Source of the DNA: Caballeronia hypogeia
GTDB lineage: Bacteria; Pseudomonadota; Gammaproteobacteria; Burkholderiales; Burkholderiaceae
NCBI RefSeq assembly: GCF_001544875.2
Contig: NZ_FCOA02000001.1
Span: forward strand, 646,638 to 710,637
Reading direction: 5' to 3'
DNA: 64,000 nucleotides
The first letter of the stretch is position 1; each line of letters begins with the position of its first letter. The notes beneath the pieces were generated by a model that saw only the letters and a list, made by a program, of their open reading frames with translations, ran no database searches and had not been told where the DNA came from. Both the position numbers and the translations under genes were made by a program. Of the stretch, positions 13,296 through 23,100 are shown one piece after another.

Positions 13296-13356
13296 GTCAT
13301 GCGATGAAATGTTCGCACCCTGAAACTTGCATGGAGCGCAAACGTTTGTCGAGACG

Positions 13357-13388
13357 AAAAAAAAGCGGGCCTGGAGCCCGCTAAAAAC
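13357..13388 (-). terminator. Terminator-like hairpin reading on the minus strand
   Basis: On the minus strand the stem AGCGGGC / GCCCGCT with loop TCCAG is followed by eight T residues; on the plus strand only a short A run follows. It therefore serves leftward transcription and implies a minus-strand transcript ending here, although no convincing gene lies immediately upstream on that strand. Confidence 0.7.
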
Positions 13389-13402
13389 CACACGCTACGG
13401 GG

Positions 13403-13522
13403 TTAGCGCGAGGAGACCAAACGTGGGATGTTTCGAATGTCTTGCATTCGAAGAACGATCCCAACAAGGATGCCCCAAATTTTGAGAGCTTCGATCAGAG
13501 TCGACCACCGGACACGCGGCAT
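13403..13522 (-). CDS. Possible 39-residue peptide of unknown function
   Basis: A short minus-strand frame that begins at an ATG (13520-13522) and ends TAA at 13403, immediately upstream of a minus-strand terminator. The product is basic with a hydrophobic centre (LIEALKIWGILVGIVL), so a single short membrane-associated helix is possible. No good ribosome binding site precedes the ATG, and a TTG-started longer form reaching 13603 is also open. I do not recognise it. The terminator is the main reason to list it; a small non-coding RNA is an equally good explanation. Confidence 0.22.
   Translation of the reverse strand: MPRVRWSTLIEALKIWGILVGIVLRMQDIRNIPRLVSSR
13432..13452. repeat. 8-bp inverted repeat, TTCGAATG-N5-CATTCGAA
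   Basis: A perfect inverted repeat with a five-base loop inside the 623-bp region between the acyl-CoA synthetase and esterase genes. It falls within the small minus-strand frame. It may be an operator or an RNA hairpin. The rest of 13523-13864 is less GC-rich than its surroundings, and I see no gene in it. Confidence 0.5.
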
Positions 13523-13864
13523 TCGCACGACGCACCCGAATACATCCGTGTTGAAACCGTTTGAACAGATTGTGGGCGAATTGAATCCGGGTCGCCGTAA
13601 CAAAGTGTTTCAGGTTGTAACCCTCGCCGCGTAAGGCTTAGAGGAAATATTCTCGCGCGGTTGGTCAGATTTTCGCGAATATATTGTCTGTTATGAGGCT
13701 GATTTACCCGTTCGGCCCGCAGCGAAGGTTAAATGCCGATTTTCGGACTAGTGCGATTATTCTAATCTTCCGGAAAAATCGAACGGGCAGACGCATGAAA
13801 TCGATATGCAAATGTCGTCTCATACCGATCCTTGTCATCACCTTAGAACGCTTTGGAGACATGT

Positions 13865-14812
13865 ATGACCATCGACGCCGCCTTGCTTCGCTACTATCGC
13901 GCGATTGCGGAGGCTTTTCCACTTCTGGCGCCTCACGCCGCCGCCGCCGCGGTACGCGCCCGGTTCAGCGACGTCGCCAAAACCTACGCACGCGACCGCG
14001 GCGACGCAGTCATGAGCGAAGAGATGGAGATTCCGCTACCTGGCCGCACGCTGGCTGCGCGCCTCTATAAGCCGAGCGCGGGACATGGCGCACTGCCGTT
14101 GCTCGTCTATTTCCATGGCGGCGGATGGGTAGTCGGCGACCTCGACACACACGACGGCCTCGTCGAGCGCCTTGCCCACGATTCGCACTGCGCAGTGGTG
14201 AGCGTCGATTACCGGCTCGCTCCCGAGCACCCGTTTCCCGCGCCATGCGACGACGCGCTCGACGCGCTGATCTGGCTCGCGGAGCACCGCACCCGGCTCG
14301 GCTTCGCGGCGGATCGGCTGGCCGTCGGCGGCGACAGCGCGGGCGCTCACCTGGCGGTGGTGGCGGCGCGCGCCGCAAACGAGCGCGTGGCGGGTCTCGT
14401 CGGCTTGCAGGTGCTGCTCTATCCGGTCATGCGCCGCCAGTTCGAGAGTCCGAGCTGCATTGCCAACGCGAACGGTCCCGGCCTGACCAACGACGAGATG
14501 AAGTGGTACTGGACCCAGTTCCTTTCCGGCGAGACGCCGCACGACCACGACGTCCGCGCATTCCCGCTCTCAGAGCCGTTCGAGCGCACGCCGGCGCCCG
14601 CGCTCGTCGTGGCGGCAGCCTACGATCCGCTCTACGACGACGCCATTGAACTCAAGCGCTTTCTGGAAGCGAACGGCGGCCGCGTCGAAATGATCGACGC
14701 GCACGACATGACGCACGGCTTCGCGCGCATGCATTCACAATCCGAAGCGGCGCACGGCTGGCTGCGCAGGATCGGCGAGCGCACCCGCGAACTGGTGCGC
14801 GCCGCGCGCTAG
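13865..14812 (+). CDS. Alpha/beta hydrolase, HSL-type (family IV) esterase
   Basis: A 315-residue hydrolase of the hormone-sensitive-lipase group. The oxyanion-hole motif HGGGW is at residues 84-88, the nucleophile elbow GDSAG at 156-160 (Ser158), and the acid and histidine are likely in AYDPLYDD and DMTHGF near the C-terminus. It hydrolyses short- to medium-chain esters; the true substrate is unknown. There is no signal peptide, so it is cytoplasmic. The ATG at 13865 follows GGAGA; an upstream in-frame TTG at 13853 would overlap that site. It converges on the minus-strand binding-protein gene with only 2 bp between the stops. Confidence 0.87.
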   Translation: MTIDAALLRYYRAIAEAFPLLAPHAAAAAVRARFSDVAKTYARDRGDAVMSEEMEIPLPGRTLAARLYKPSAGHGALPLLVYFHGGGWVVGDLDTHDGLVERLAHDSHCAVVSVDYRLAPEHPFPAPCDDALDALIWLAEHRTRLGFAADRLAVGGDSAGAHLAVVAARAANERVAGLVGLQVLLYPVMRRQFESPSCIANANGPGLTNDEMKWYWTQFLSGETPHDHDVRAFPLSEPFERTPAPALVVAAAYDPLYDDAIELKRFLEANGGRVEMIDAHDMTHGFARMHSQSEAAHGWLRRIGERTRELVRAAR

Positions 14813-14814
14813 CG

Positions 14815-15660
14815 TTATTTTAGCCACTTGTCGTACACGGCCTGGAACTCGCCCGACGAACGGGCGAGATGCAGCCACTGATCGACATACTGCTGGAACG
14901 GCACGTCGCCGCGCGGCAGCAGATACGCCTTCTCGCCGAACTGGAATGGCTTGTCCGGATGCACCGAGCACAGGCCGGGGTTGAGCTTCTGCTGCAGTAA
15001 GGTCTCGGATGCATCCGTGACCATCACGTCGGCCTTGCCTTCGAGAATTTGCTTGAAGATGGTCACGTTGTCCGGATACTCGATCAGCTGCGAATGCGGA
15101 AAGAACTGCTTCGCGAAGCGTTCGTTCGTGCCACCCGGATTGACGATGGTGCGCACGCCCGGCTGATCGATCTGCGCCACGGTCTGATATTTCTCCACAT
15201 CCTCGCAGCGAACGATGGGCGTCTTGCCATCTTCCATGTAGGGCGCCGTGAAGAACGCGCGCTTTTGCCGCTCCAGCGTGGTCGAGACGCCACCCACGGC
15301 GATATCGCACTTCGCGATGAAGTCGTTCATCAGGTTCGACCACGACGTCTTCACGAACTCCGCCTGAGCGCCGAGCGACTTCGCGAGGCTGTTCGCGAGA
15401 TCGATGTCGATGCCCTCGAACTGCCCGTCCGGCTTCAGGAACGAGTACGGCTTGTAGTCGCCCGTGGTGCAGACTCGCAGCGTGTGGCGCGCGAGCACAT
15501 CGTCGAGCCGCGTGGGCGTGACAACCGGCGCCGGTGCGGCGGGCTGCGCGCCCGAGACAGTGCCGGCCTGGATCGTTTGAGACTGCGCGACTCCGGCAAC
15601 GGCGAGTGAGATCGCGATGGCGGAAGCGGTCGAGGCGAGACGGACAGACGTGCGGTTCAT
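14815..15660 (-). CDS. Periplasmic amino-acid-binding protein (SBP_bac_3 family)
   Basis: A 281-residue solute-binding protein with an N-terminal signal peptide (basic MNRTSVRLAS, then a hydrophobic run ending near VAQSQT). Family 3 features include LRVCTTGDYKPYSF at the start of lobe 1, FEGIDIDLANSLAKSL, CDIAVGGVSTTLERQK and a C-terminal FQAVYDKWLK. Such proteins bind polar amino acids for ABC importers, but no permease or ATPase gene is adjacent, so this is an orphan. Some family members are cyclohexadienyl dehydratase-like, which remains possible. I chose the ATG at 15658-15660 because the open frame upstream lacks a signal peptide. Confidence 0.82.
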   Translation of the reverse strand: MNRTSVRLASTASAIAISLAVAGVAQSQTIQAGTVSGAQPAAPAPVVTPTRLDDVLARHTLRVCTTGDYKPYSFLKPDGQFEGIDIDLANSLAKSLGAQAEFVKTSWSNLMNDFIAKCDIAVGGVSTTLERQKRAFFTAPYMEDGKTPIVRCEDVEKYQTVAQIDQPGVRTIVNPGGTNERFAKQFFPHSQLIEYPDNVTIFKQILEGKADVMVTDASETLLQQKLNPGLCSVHPDKPFQFGEKAYLLPRGDVPFQQYVDQWLHLARSSGEFQAVYDKWLK

Positions 15661-15809
15661 CGATTTTCCTGGTTGTTTTGTGTGCGCCCGTGAATGATAG
15701 CGAGCCGACGGCGCCCCCGAACATTCGGCCAAACGTCATAAGCCGCATCCCATGTGACTTCCTGAATTGCCGTCCTCAGCCGGCGTAAACACGAGGCTGG
15801 TCCGGTAGA

Positions 15810-16940
15810 ATGAACGATTCTTTGCCTTCAGCATCGAGCGACGTGGCACACACTCTTCTGAACGACACCTTCCTGCGCGCGCTCCTGCGCCAGCCGACCG
15901 ACTACACGCCCATCTGGCTGATGCGCCAGGCAGGCCGGTATCTGCCCGAATACAACGCAACGCGCACGCGTGCGGGCAGCTTTCTCGGACTGGCAAAGAA
16001 TCCGGATTACGCCACTGAGGTGACGCTTCAGCCGCTCGAACGTTTCCCGCTCGACGCCGCAATTCTCTTCTCCGATATCCTCACCGTGCCCGACGCCATG
16101 GGCCTCGGTCTGAATTTCGTGCAAGGCGAAGGCCCGCGCTTCGAGCGCACCGTGCGCACCGAGGACGACGTGAAGCGCCTCGCGGTGCCCGACATCGGCG
16201 CGACGCTGTCCTACGTCACCGACGCCGTGCGCCAGATCCGTCGCGCGCTCACCGACGCGCAAGGGCGCCAGCGCGTGCCGCTGATCGGCTTTTCCGGCAG
16301 TCCGTGGACGCTTGCGTGCTACATGGTGGAAGGCGGCGGCTCGGACGATCACCGCACGGTCAAGTCGATGGCGTATGCGCGGCCCGATCTGATGCATCGC
16401 ATCCTCGAGGTCAATGCACAAGCCGTCACGGCTTACCTGAACGCGCAGATCGAAGCCGGTGCGCAAGCCGTGATGATTTTCGACACCTGGGGCGGTGCGC
16501 TTGCGGACGGCGCGTATCAGCGCTTCTCGCTCGAATACATCGCGAAGGTGGTCGCGGGCCTGAAGCGCGAGCATGAGGGCGAACGCGTGCCGGTTATCAC
16601 GTTCACGAAGGGCGGCGGTCTGTGGCTCGAACAGATCGCCGCGACGGGCGTGGACGCCGTCGGCCTCGACTGGACCATGAACCTTGGTATCGCGCGGGAG
16701 AAAGTCGGATCGCGTGTGGCGCTGCAAGGGAACATCGATCCGAGCGTGCTGTTCGCGCCGCCCGCGACGATTCGCACGGAAGCGCGCGCCGTCCTCGACA
16801 GCTTCGGGAATTTTCCGGGCCATGTCTTCAATCTGGGCCACGGCATATCGCAATTCACGCCGCCCGAGCACGTCGCCGAGCTCGTGGACGAGGTTCATCG
16901 TCACAGCCGTGCTATCCGTGCCGGACAGCCCGTGCGCTGA
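15810..16940 (+). CDS. hemE: Uroporphyrinogen decarboxylase
   Basis: A 376-residue HemE, which removes four carboxyl groups from uroporphyrinogen III to give coproporphyrinogen III in haem synthesis. The signature [15 protein letters not shown] lies near residue 35, with the substrate-binding arginine in MRQAGR and the conserved aspartate in [14 protein letters not shown]. The second family signature, with [16 protein letters not shown], is also present. The N-terminus is about 15 residues longer than E. coli HemE, so a downstream start is possible. A long hairpin without a T tract follows the stop. It is followed by priA after a 459-bp spacer. Confidence 0.96.
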   Translation: MNDSLPSASSDVAHTLLNDTFLRALLRQPTDYTPIWLMRQAGRYLPEYNATRTRAGSFLGLAKNPDYATEVTLQPLERFPLDAAILFSDILTVPDAMGLGLNFVQGEGPRFERTVRTEDDVKRLAVPDIGATLSYVTDAVRQIRRALTDAQGRQRVPLIGFSGSPWTLACYMVEGGGSDDHRTVKSMAYARPDLMHRILEVNAQAVTAYLNAQIEAGAQAVMIFDTWGGALADGAYQRFSLEYIAKVVAGLKREHEGERVPVITFTKGGGLWLEQIAATGVDAVGLDWTMNLGIAREKVGSRVALQGNIDPSVLFAPPATIRTEARAVLDSFGNFPGHVFNLGHGISQFTPPEHVAELVDEVHRHSRAIRAGQPVR

Positions 16941-16942
16941 GT

Positions 16943-16969
16943 GCGTCCGAAAGTGGCGCTTTCGGACGC
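16943..16969 (+). terminator. Hairpin after hemE (stem without T tract)
   Basis: An 11-bp perfect stem, GCGTCCGAAAG / CTTTCGGACGC, with loop TGGCG begins 2 bp after the hemE stop. It lacks a U tract, so it may stabilise the 3' end or act with Rho rather than terminate alone. Confidence 0.5.
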
Positions 16970-17072
16970 CTGCCGCATTGCAGCATCGATGCACCGGCAT
17001 GGGTTGTCAGTCGCTGCACCATTTCGTCCGGATCGCCCGCCTCAGGCCGCGTCCCGCGATGTCAAGAGTGAC

Positions 17073-17081
17073 TTATACACA
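17073..17081 (+). promoter_or_regulatory. DnaA-box-like site TTATACACA
   Basis: A full match to the relaxed DnaA box consensus TTWTNCACA in the hemE-priA spacer. On its own it could be chance; it matters because a second perfect box lies 183 bp downstream in the same spacer. Confidence 0.4.
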
Positions 17082-17263
17082 GTTCATTCGCTGCGGCGCG
17101 CCATCAGACGTATGGCTGCGGGCAACCAATAACGTCTCTCTATATGCGTCGCAAATCCATGTTTTTAAATGATTTTCGGCAGCCTTGCCCGAAATGTGGG
17201 CCAGCGCACATAAGGGGCTCGTGGCATTGTTTGCGGCGATCTCGAACGCACTTCTCAACAAAG

Positions 17264-17285
17264 TTATCCACAGGCCTGTGGAAAG
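17264..17285. promoter_or_regulatory. DnaA box TTATCCACA within a 16-bp palindrome
   Basis: TTATCCACA (17264-17272) is the strict high-affinity DnaA box. It overlaps TCCACAGGCCTGTGGA (17267-17282), a perfect 16-bp palindrome, so a second, one-mismatch box (CTTTCCACA) reads on the minus strand at about 17277-17285. A short A/T-rich stretch (AAATCTAAAAATAATC) follows at 17292-17307. The rest of the 16970-17399 spacer holds no gene I can support. Confidence 0.5.
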
Positions 17286-17399
17286 CATCGGAAATCTAAA
17301 AATAATCTGCGGCTTACCGGCGATTCTGATGTTTCACTTTAACTTCGCCCGCGTCAGGCTCGCACTTCCGTCGTACGACTGTCCACGGGGTCATGCACC

Positions 17400-19640
17400 A
17401 TGACAGACGTCTTCGTGCGAGTTGCCGTGGATCAGCCGATGCACGTGTTGTTCGATTACCGCTATGCGCTTTCCGACGCACCCGCTGTCGGCCTGCTGGT
17501 GCAGGTGCCGTTCGGGCGGCGCGAGGTAGTCGGCCTGATCTGCGAGATCGCCGCGACGACCGAAGTGCCCGCCGACAAGCTGCGCAGCGTCACCGCCGTG
17601 TGCAGCGAATGCGCGCCGCTTTCCGAAGCGTGGCTCGCGCTTGCGGGATTCGGGGCGGATTACTACCAGCGCGGTTTGGGCGAAGTCGCGTTGCCGGCGC
17701 TGCCGCAGGCGTTGCGCGACGCCTCGCGCTGGAGTCGTCTGTTCGCGGTCGAGCCGCATTACCGGCTTGTGCCGGAAGGCCGCGCGCAGCTTCCGGACGC
17801 GCTGCCCGCGCGTGCGAGCGCCTTGCGTCGCCTCGCCGAAGCGCTTGCCGAACGGCCGACGCTCGGCCTGTCCGACGCCCGCGCGCTGCATCCCAAAGCC
17901 AGCGCGACTTTCGACGACTGGCTCGCGCGCGGCTGGATCGAACCCGCGACGCTCGAGGCGCCGGATATGCCGGAGTCAGATGCACCGTCGATCGCCGCTC
18001 CGCTGCCCGTGCTGACGGACGAACAACGCGACGCCGTAGAGGCCATCGCGAATGCGCGCGGCTTCGCGCCGTTCCTGCTGCATGGCGTGACCGGCAGTGG
18101 AAAGACCGAGGTCTATCTGCACGCGCTCGCGGTGCTGCTGGCCGCCCGTCCCGACGCGCAGGCGCTCGTCCTCGTGCCCGAAATCAACCTGACGCCCCAG
18201 TTCGAAGCCGCGTTCCGCGCGCGTTTCGCGGCGCTCGCGCACGGTTCGATCGTCACGATGCACAGCGGTCTTGCGGAAGGCGAGCGCGCGCGCAACTGGC
18301 TCGCGGCGCATACGGCCGGCGCGCGCATTGTGCTCGGCACGCGCCTCGCGATTCTCGCGTCGATGCCGAAGCTCGCGATGATCGTCGTCGACGAGGAGCA
18401 CGATCCTGCCTACAAGCAGCAGGAAGGCCTGCGCTATTCCGCGCGCGATCTCGCCGTCTGGCGCGCGAAGCAGCTCGATATTCCGGTCGTGCTGGGATCG
18501 GCGACGCCGTCGCTCGAAACCTGGCACCAGGCGGAGCAGGGCCGCTACACCCGGCTCACGCTCACGCGCCGTGCGGTGGCCGATGCGGCGCTGCCGACCG
18601 TGCGGCTCATCGACCTGGAAGAGGAAAGACAGCGCGGGCGCGCATCGGTGGAAGGGCTGGCCGGACCGCTGATCGCCGCGTTGAAGGCGCGTCTGGAGCG
18701 CGGCGAACAGAGTCTCGTGTTCCTGAACCGGCGCGGCTACGCGCCGATTCTTTCGTGCGACGCCTGCGGCTGGGTCGCGGGCTGCCCGCGTTGCAGCGCC
18801 TACGCCGTGCTGCACAAGCCGGAGCGCGCGCTGCGTTGTCACCATTGCGGATGGGAATCGCGCATTCCGAAGTCGTGCCCGGACTGCGGCAATATCGATA
18901 TCGCGCCGATGGGCCGTGGCACGCAACGGGTCGAGGAAACGCTCGCGGCCGTGGTGCCGGGCGCACGCGTGCTGCGCATTGACGCCGACAGCACGCGCCG
19001 CAAGGGCAGCGCGCAGGCGCTGTTTTCAGACGTGCACGCCGGCGAGGTCGACATTCTGGTCGGCACGCAAATGATCGCGAAAGGCCACGACTTTCGGCGC
19101 GTGACCCTCGTCGGCGTGCTGAATGCCGACACCGCGCTCTTCTCCCACGACTTTCGCGCGAGCGAACGGCTTTTCGCGCAACTCACGCAGGTGAGCGGCC
19201 GTGCGGGCCGCGCCGGTTTGCCCGGCGAGGTGATGATCCAGACGCGTTATCCACGTCACGCGCTATATCAGGCTTTGACGCGGCAAGACTACGTGGGATT
19301 TGCCAATTCGACGCTCGCCGAGCGGGGCGACGCGCGCCTGCCACCCTTCGTCTATCAGGCGATGCTGCGCGCCGAAGGCCGCACGCTGGAAGCGGCGCTG
19401 GCGTTTCTGGAGCAAGCGGCGGCGGGGTTCGCGCCTTTGCCGGGTGCGGATCGCGTGACCGTCTATGACGCGGTGCCGCTCACCATCGTGAAAGTGTTCA
19501 ATGTGCATCGGGCGCAACTGCTGCTCGAAAGCGCGTCGCGTGCGGCGCTCCAGGCGTCGCTGCGCGCGTGGCAACCGGTGCTGCGCTCGCTCAAGGGCGT
19601 GCTGCGCTGGAACGTCGAAGTCGATCCGCTGGACGTGTGA
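17400..19640 (+). CDS. priA: Primosomal protein N', replication restart helicase PriA
   Basis: A 746-residue superfamily 2 DNA helicase that recognises stalled forks and reloads the replisome. The N-terminal 3'-DNA-binding domain begins VFVRVAVDQPMHVLFDY. The helicase core has Walker A GVTGSGKTEVYL near residue 227, a DEEH box in IVVDEEHDPAYKQQ and motif III VLGSATPSLETW. The inserted zinc region has eight cysteines in CDACGW, CPRCS, CHHCGW and CPDCG. Helicase lobe 2 ends with VSGRAGRAG. The ATG at 17400 is the first with a conserved N-terminus. Upstream DnaA-box-like sites suggest a link to replication control, which is inference. Confidence 0.96.
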   Translation: MTDVFVRVAVDQPMHVLFDYRYALSDAPAVGLLVQVPFGRREVVGLICEIAATTEVPADKLRSVTAVCSECAPLSEAWLALAGFGADYYQRGLGEVALPALPQALRDASRWSRLFAVEPHYRLVPEGRAQLPDALPARASALRRLAEALAERPTLGLSDARALHPKASATFDDWLARGWIEPATLEAPDMPESDAPSIAAPLPVLTDEQRDAVEAIANARGFAPFLLHGVTGSGKTEVYLHALAVLLAARPDAQALVLVPEINLTPQFEAAFRARFAALAHGSIVTMHSGLAEGERARNWLAAHTAGARIVLGTRLAILASMPKLAMIVVDEEHDPAYKQQEGLRYSARDLAVWRAKQLDIPVVLGSATPSLETWHQAEQGRYTRLTLTRRAVADAALPTVRLIDLEEERQRGRASVEGLAGPLIAALKARLERGEQSLVFLNRRGYAPILSCDACGWVAGCPRCSAYAVLHKPERALRCHHCGWESRIPKSCPDCGNIDIAPMGRGTQRVEETLAAVVPGARVLRIDADSTRRKGSAQALFSDVHAGEVDILVGTQMIAKGHDFRRVTLVGVLNADTALFSHDFRASERLFAQLTQVSGRAGRAGLPGEVMIQTRYPRHALYQALTRQDYVGFANSTLAERGDARLPPFVYQAMLRAEGRTLEAALAFLEQAAAGFAPLPGADRVTVYDAVPLTIVKVFNVHRAQLLLESASRAALQASLRAWQPVLRSLKGVLRWNVEVDPLDV

Positions 19641-19697
19641 CTTGGTTGTGATGCCGGCCGCGCCCCCCGACGCAACCGGCCTCCTCATTCATGCCGA

Positions 19698-19853
19698 TCA
19701 GACTTTCGCGCGGGAAACGCTCGCGCGCTCCGAGCCGCGCTCGTCGCGGGCTTCGTCGGAACCGTGCACGCGCGGCGACGCGCCTCGCACGAACAATACG
19801 ATGCAGACTGCGAACATCGCCCAAACGCTGGCTACCATCATCCAAGTGCTCAT
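19698..19853 (-). CDS. Small single-pass membrane protein of unknown function (51 aa)
   Basis: A short frame converging on priA. The product starts MSTWMMVASVWAMFAVCIVLF, one clear transmembrane helix, followed by VRGASPRV and a hydrophilic tail rich in Asp, Glu, Arg and Ser. The ATG (19851-19853) is preceded on the minus strand by GGGAG about ten bases upstream. A longer in-frame version reaching 20021 lacks these signs. I do not recognise the family; similar tiny membrane proteins are common and poorly annotated in Burkholderiaceae. Coding status is supported by the start context and the helix-plus-tail structure only. Confidence 0.5.
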   Translation of the reverse strand: MSTWMMVASVWAMFAVCIVLFVRGASPRVHGSDEARDERGSERASVSRAKV

Positions 19854-20055
19854 GCTCGTTATTCTCCCGATGCGCGGTGGTCTGGCCGCGAATGCCGCGC
19901 CGGCGGCGCGCACTGGGGTTATATCGGCTGCATCGGGGGAGTTACTTAGGGCGTATCCCAAAAAAATTTCGGTTAGGGAAACTACTAGGCCGAAAACGCC
20001 ACGCGCCGTCCGGCGGCGCACCGCGCAAAGCCTTGTCGCATAAGGGTTTCATTGT

Positions 20056-20087
20056 GGTGCAACCTTAGCGAAAATCTCGGTTGCACC
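20056..20087. promoter_or_regulatory. Putative PutA operator: inverted GGTTGCACC repeat
   Basis: GGTGCAACC (20056-20064) and GGTTGCACC (20079-20087) form a perfect 9-bp inverted repeat with a 14-bp spacer, ending 77 bp before the putA ATG. Each arm contains GTTGCA on one strand, the hexamer known to be bound by the ribbon-helix-helix domain of E. coli PutA. This suggests autoregulation by the PutA encoded next door. Confidence 0.65.
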
Positions 20088-20164
20088 TTTTATATCAGCG
20101 GAGTACGATTCGCCAACTTTTCAGGTCTCTCGCCGGGTGGGCACGACCGGCATACGAAGGAAAT

Positions 20165-23100
20165 ATGGCGAGCACAACCTTAGGCGTCAAAGTCGACGAT
20201 CTGCTGCGTTCCCGGCTGAAAGATGCCGCGACGCGCCTCGAGCGCACTCCCCACTGGCTGATCAAGCAGGCGATCTTCGCGTACCTGGAGCGCATCGAGC
20301 ACGGCCAGTTGCCGCCCGAGCTGTCGGGTGCGAACGGCTCTTCCGAACTGGCCGAGTCGGCTTCGGCGGATAGCGACGAAGACGGCGCGCCACATCCTTT
20401 CCTCGATTTCGCGCAGAACGTGCAGCCGCAGTCCGTGCTGCGCGCGGCGATCACGGCCGCGTATCGACGGCCGGAGCCGGAGTGCGTGCCGTTTCTGATC
20501 GGACAGGCGCGTCTGCCGTCGAATGTTGCCGCGGAAACCGAAAAACTCGCGACCAAGCTCGTCGAGGCGCTGCGCGCGAAAAGCTCGGGTGGCGGCGTCG
20601 AGGGCCTGATCCACGAATTCTCGCTGTCGAGCCAGGAAGGCGTCGCGCTGATGTGCCTGGCCGAAGCGCTCCTGCGCATTCCCGACCGCGCGACACGCGA
20701 CGCGCTGATCCGCGACAAGATCAGCAAGGGCGACTGGAAATCGCACATGGGCCAGGCGCCGTCGCTGTTCGTGAACGCGGCGACGTGGGGCCTCATGATC
20801 ACCGGCAAGCTCGTGACGACCAACAGCGAAGCGGGGCTTTCGTCCGCGCTGACCCGTCTGATCGGTCGTGGCGGCGAGCCGCTGATCCGCAAGGGCGTCG
20901 ATATGGCGATGCGCCTGATGGGCGAGCAGTTCGTCACCGGCGAAACCATTTCCGAAGCGCTCGCGAACAGTCGCAAGTACGAGGCCCGCGGTTTCCGCTA
21001 CTCCTACGACATGCTCGGCGAAGCCGCGACGACCGAAGAGGACGCGCAGCGCTACTACGCGTCCTACGAGCAGGCGATCCACGCGATCGGCAAGGCGGCG
21101 GGCGGCCGTGGCATCTACGAAGGCCCGGGCATTTCAATCAAGCTCTCCGCGCTGCATCCGCGCTACTCGCGCGCGCAGCAGGAACGCACGATGAACGAGC
21201 TGCTGCCGCGCGTGCGCTCGCTCGCGCAACTGGCGCGCCGTTACGACATCGGCCTGAACATCGACGCTGAAGAAGCCGATCGTCTCGAACTGTCGCTCGA
21301 TCTGCTCGAAGCGCTGTGCTTCGATCCGGAACTCGCGGGCTGGAACGGCATCGGCTTCGTGGTGCAGGGTTATCAGAAGCGCTGCCCGTTCGTGATCGAC
21401 TATCTGATCGATCTCGCGCGCCGCAGCCGCCATCGTTTGATGATCCGTCTCGTGAAGGGCGCGTACTGGGATACTGAAATCAAGCGTGCGCAAGTCGATG
21501 GCCTCGAAGGCTATCCGGTCTACACGCGCAAGATCTATACGGACATCTCGTATCTCGCGTGCGCGAAGAAGCTGCTCGGCGCGCCGGACGCCGTGTATCC
21601 GCAATTCGCGACGCACAACGCGTTCACGCTCTCCGCGATCTATCACCTCGCGGGACAGAATTACTATCCCGGACAGTACGAGTTCCAGTGCCTGCACGGC
21701 ATGGGCGAGCCGCTCTACGAAGAAGTGACCGGCCGCGACAAGCTGAACCGTCCGTGCCGCGTGTATGCGCCGGTCGGCACGCATGAAACGCTGCTCGCGT
21801 ATCTCGTGCGCCGCCTGCTGGAGAACGGCGCGAACACGTCGTTCGTGAACCGTATTGCCGATGAATCGATTCCGGTGAAGGAACTGGTGCGCGATCCGAT
21901 CGACGAAGCGCAAGCCATCACGCCGCTCGGTGCGCCGCACGCGAAGATTCCGCTGCCGCGTCAGCTCTACGGCAACGAGCGCTCCAACTCGATGGGCCTC
22001 GATCTTTCGAACGAGCATCGCCTGGCGTCGCTGTCGTCGGCGTTGCTGGCGAGTGGGAATCATCCGTGGCGCGCAGAGCCGATGCTCGAAGGCGGCACTA
22101 TCATCGAGAACGGCATGAAGCCGCACGATGTGCGCAATCCGTCGGATCTGCGCGATATCGTCGGCACGGTCGTGGAAGCGTCGCCGGAACAGGTGAGCGC
22201 AGCGATCGCGAACGCGGTCGCCGCCGCGCCGATCTGGCAGGCCACGCCCGTCGAGGATCGCGCCGATTGCCTCGCGCGCGCCGCCGATCTGCTCGAAGCG
22301 CAAATGCACACTCTGATGGGCCTCGTGGTGCGCGAAGCCGGCAAGTCGCTGCCGAACGCGATCGCCGAGATTCGCGAGGCCATCGACTTCCTGCGTTACT
22401 ACGCGTGGCAGATTCGCGCCGAGTTCTCGAACGATACGCATCGCCCGTTGGGTCCGGTCGTCTGCATCAGCCCGTGGAACTTCCCGCTGGCGATCTTCAT
22501 GGGTCAGGTCGCCGCCGCGCTCGCGGCCGGCAATCCGGTGCTGGCTAAACCCGCCGAGCAAACGCCGCTGATCGCAGCGCAAGCCGTGCGCATTCTGCGC
22601 GAAGCCGGCGTGCCGGCGGGCGCGGTGCAACTGCTGCCGGGCGACGGCGAAACCGTGGGCGCGGCGCTCGTCGCCGATCCGCGCACGCGCGCCGTCATGT
22701 TCACCGGCTCGACGGAAGTCGCGCGCCTCATCAACAAGACGCTGTCCGAGCGCCTCGATCCGGACGGCCGCCCGATTCCGCTGATCGCCGAAACCGGCGG
22801 CCAGAACGCGATGATCGTCGATTCGTCGGCCCTCGCGGAACAGGTGGTCGCGGACGTGCTGCAGTCGTCGTTCGATTCAGCCGGCCAGCGCTGCTCGGCG
22901 CTGCGCGTGCTGTGCCTCCAGGACGACGTCGCCGATCGCACGCTCGAAATGCTGACCGGCGCGATGAACCAGCTCGCGATCGGCAATCCGGATCGGCTGT
23001 CGATCGACGTCGGTCCCGTGATCGACGCCGACGCGAAACGCGGTATCGACGGACACATCGCCGCGATGCGCGAGAAGGGCCGCAAGGTCGTGCAGTTGCC

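Noticed and set aside
17329..17345. Possible parS site upstream of priA
   Set aside because: Only the half-site TGTTTCAC is present; the other half of TGTTTCACGTGAAACA does not match.
20081..20164. Earlier start for putA at the TTG at 20081
   Set aside because: It would place the proposed PutA operator and ribosome binding site inside the coding region, and the added residues are not conserved-looking.
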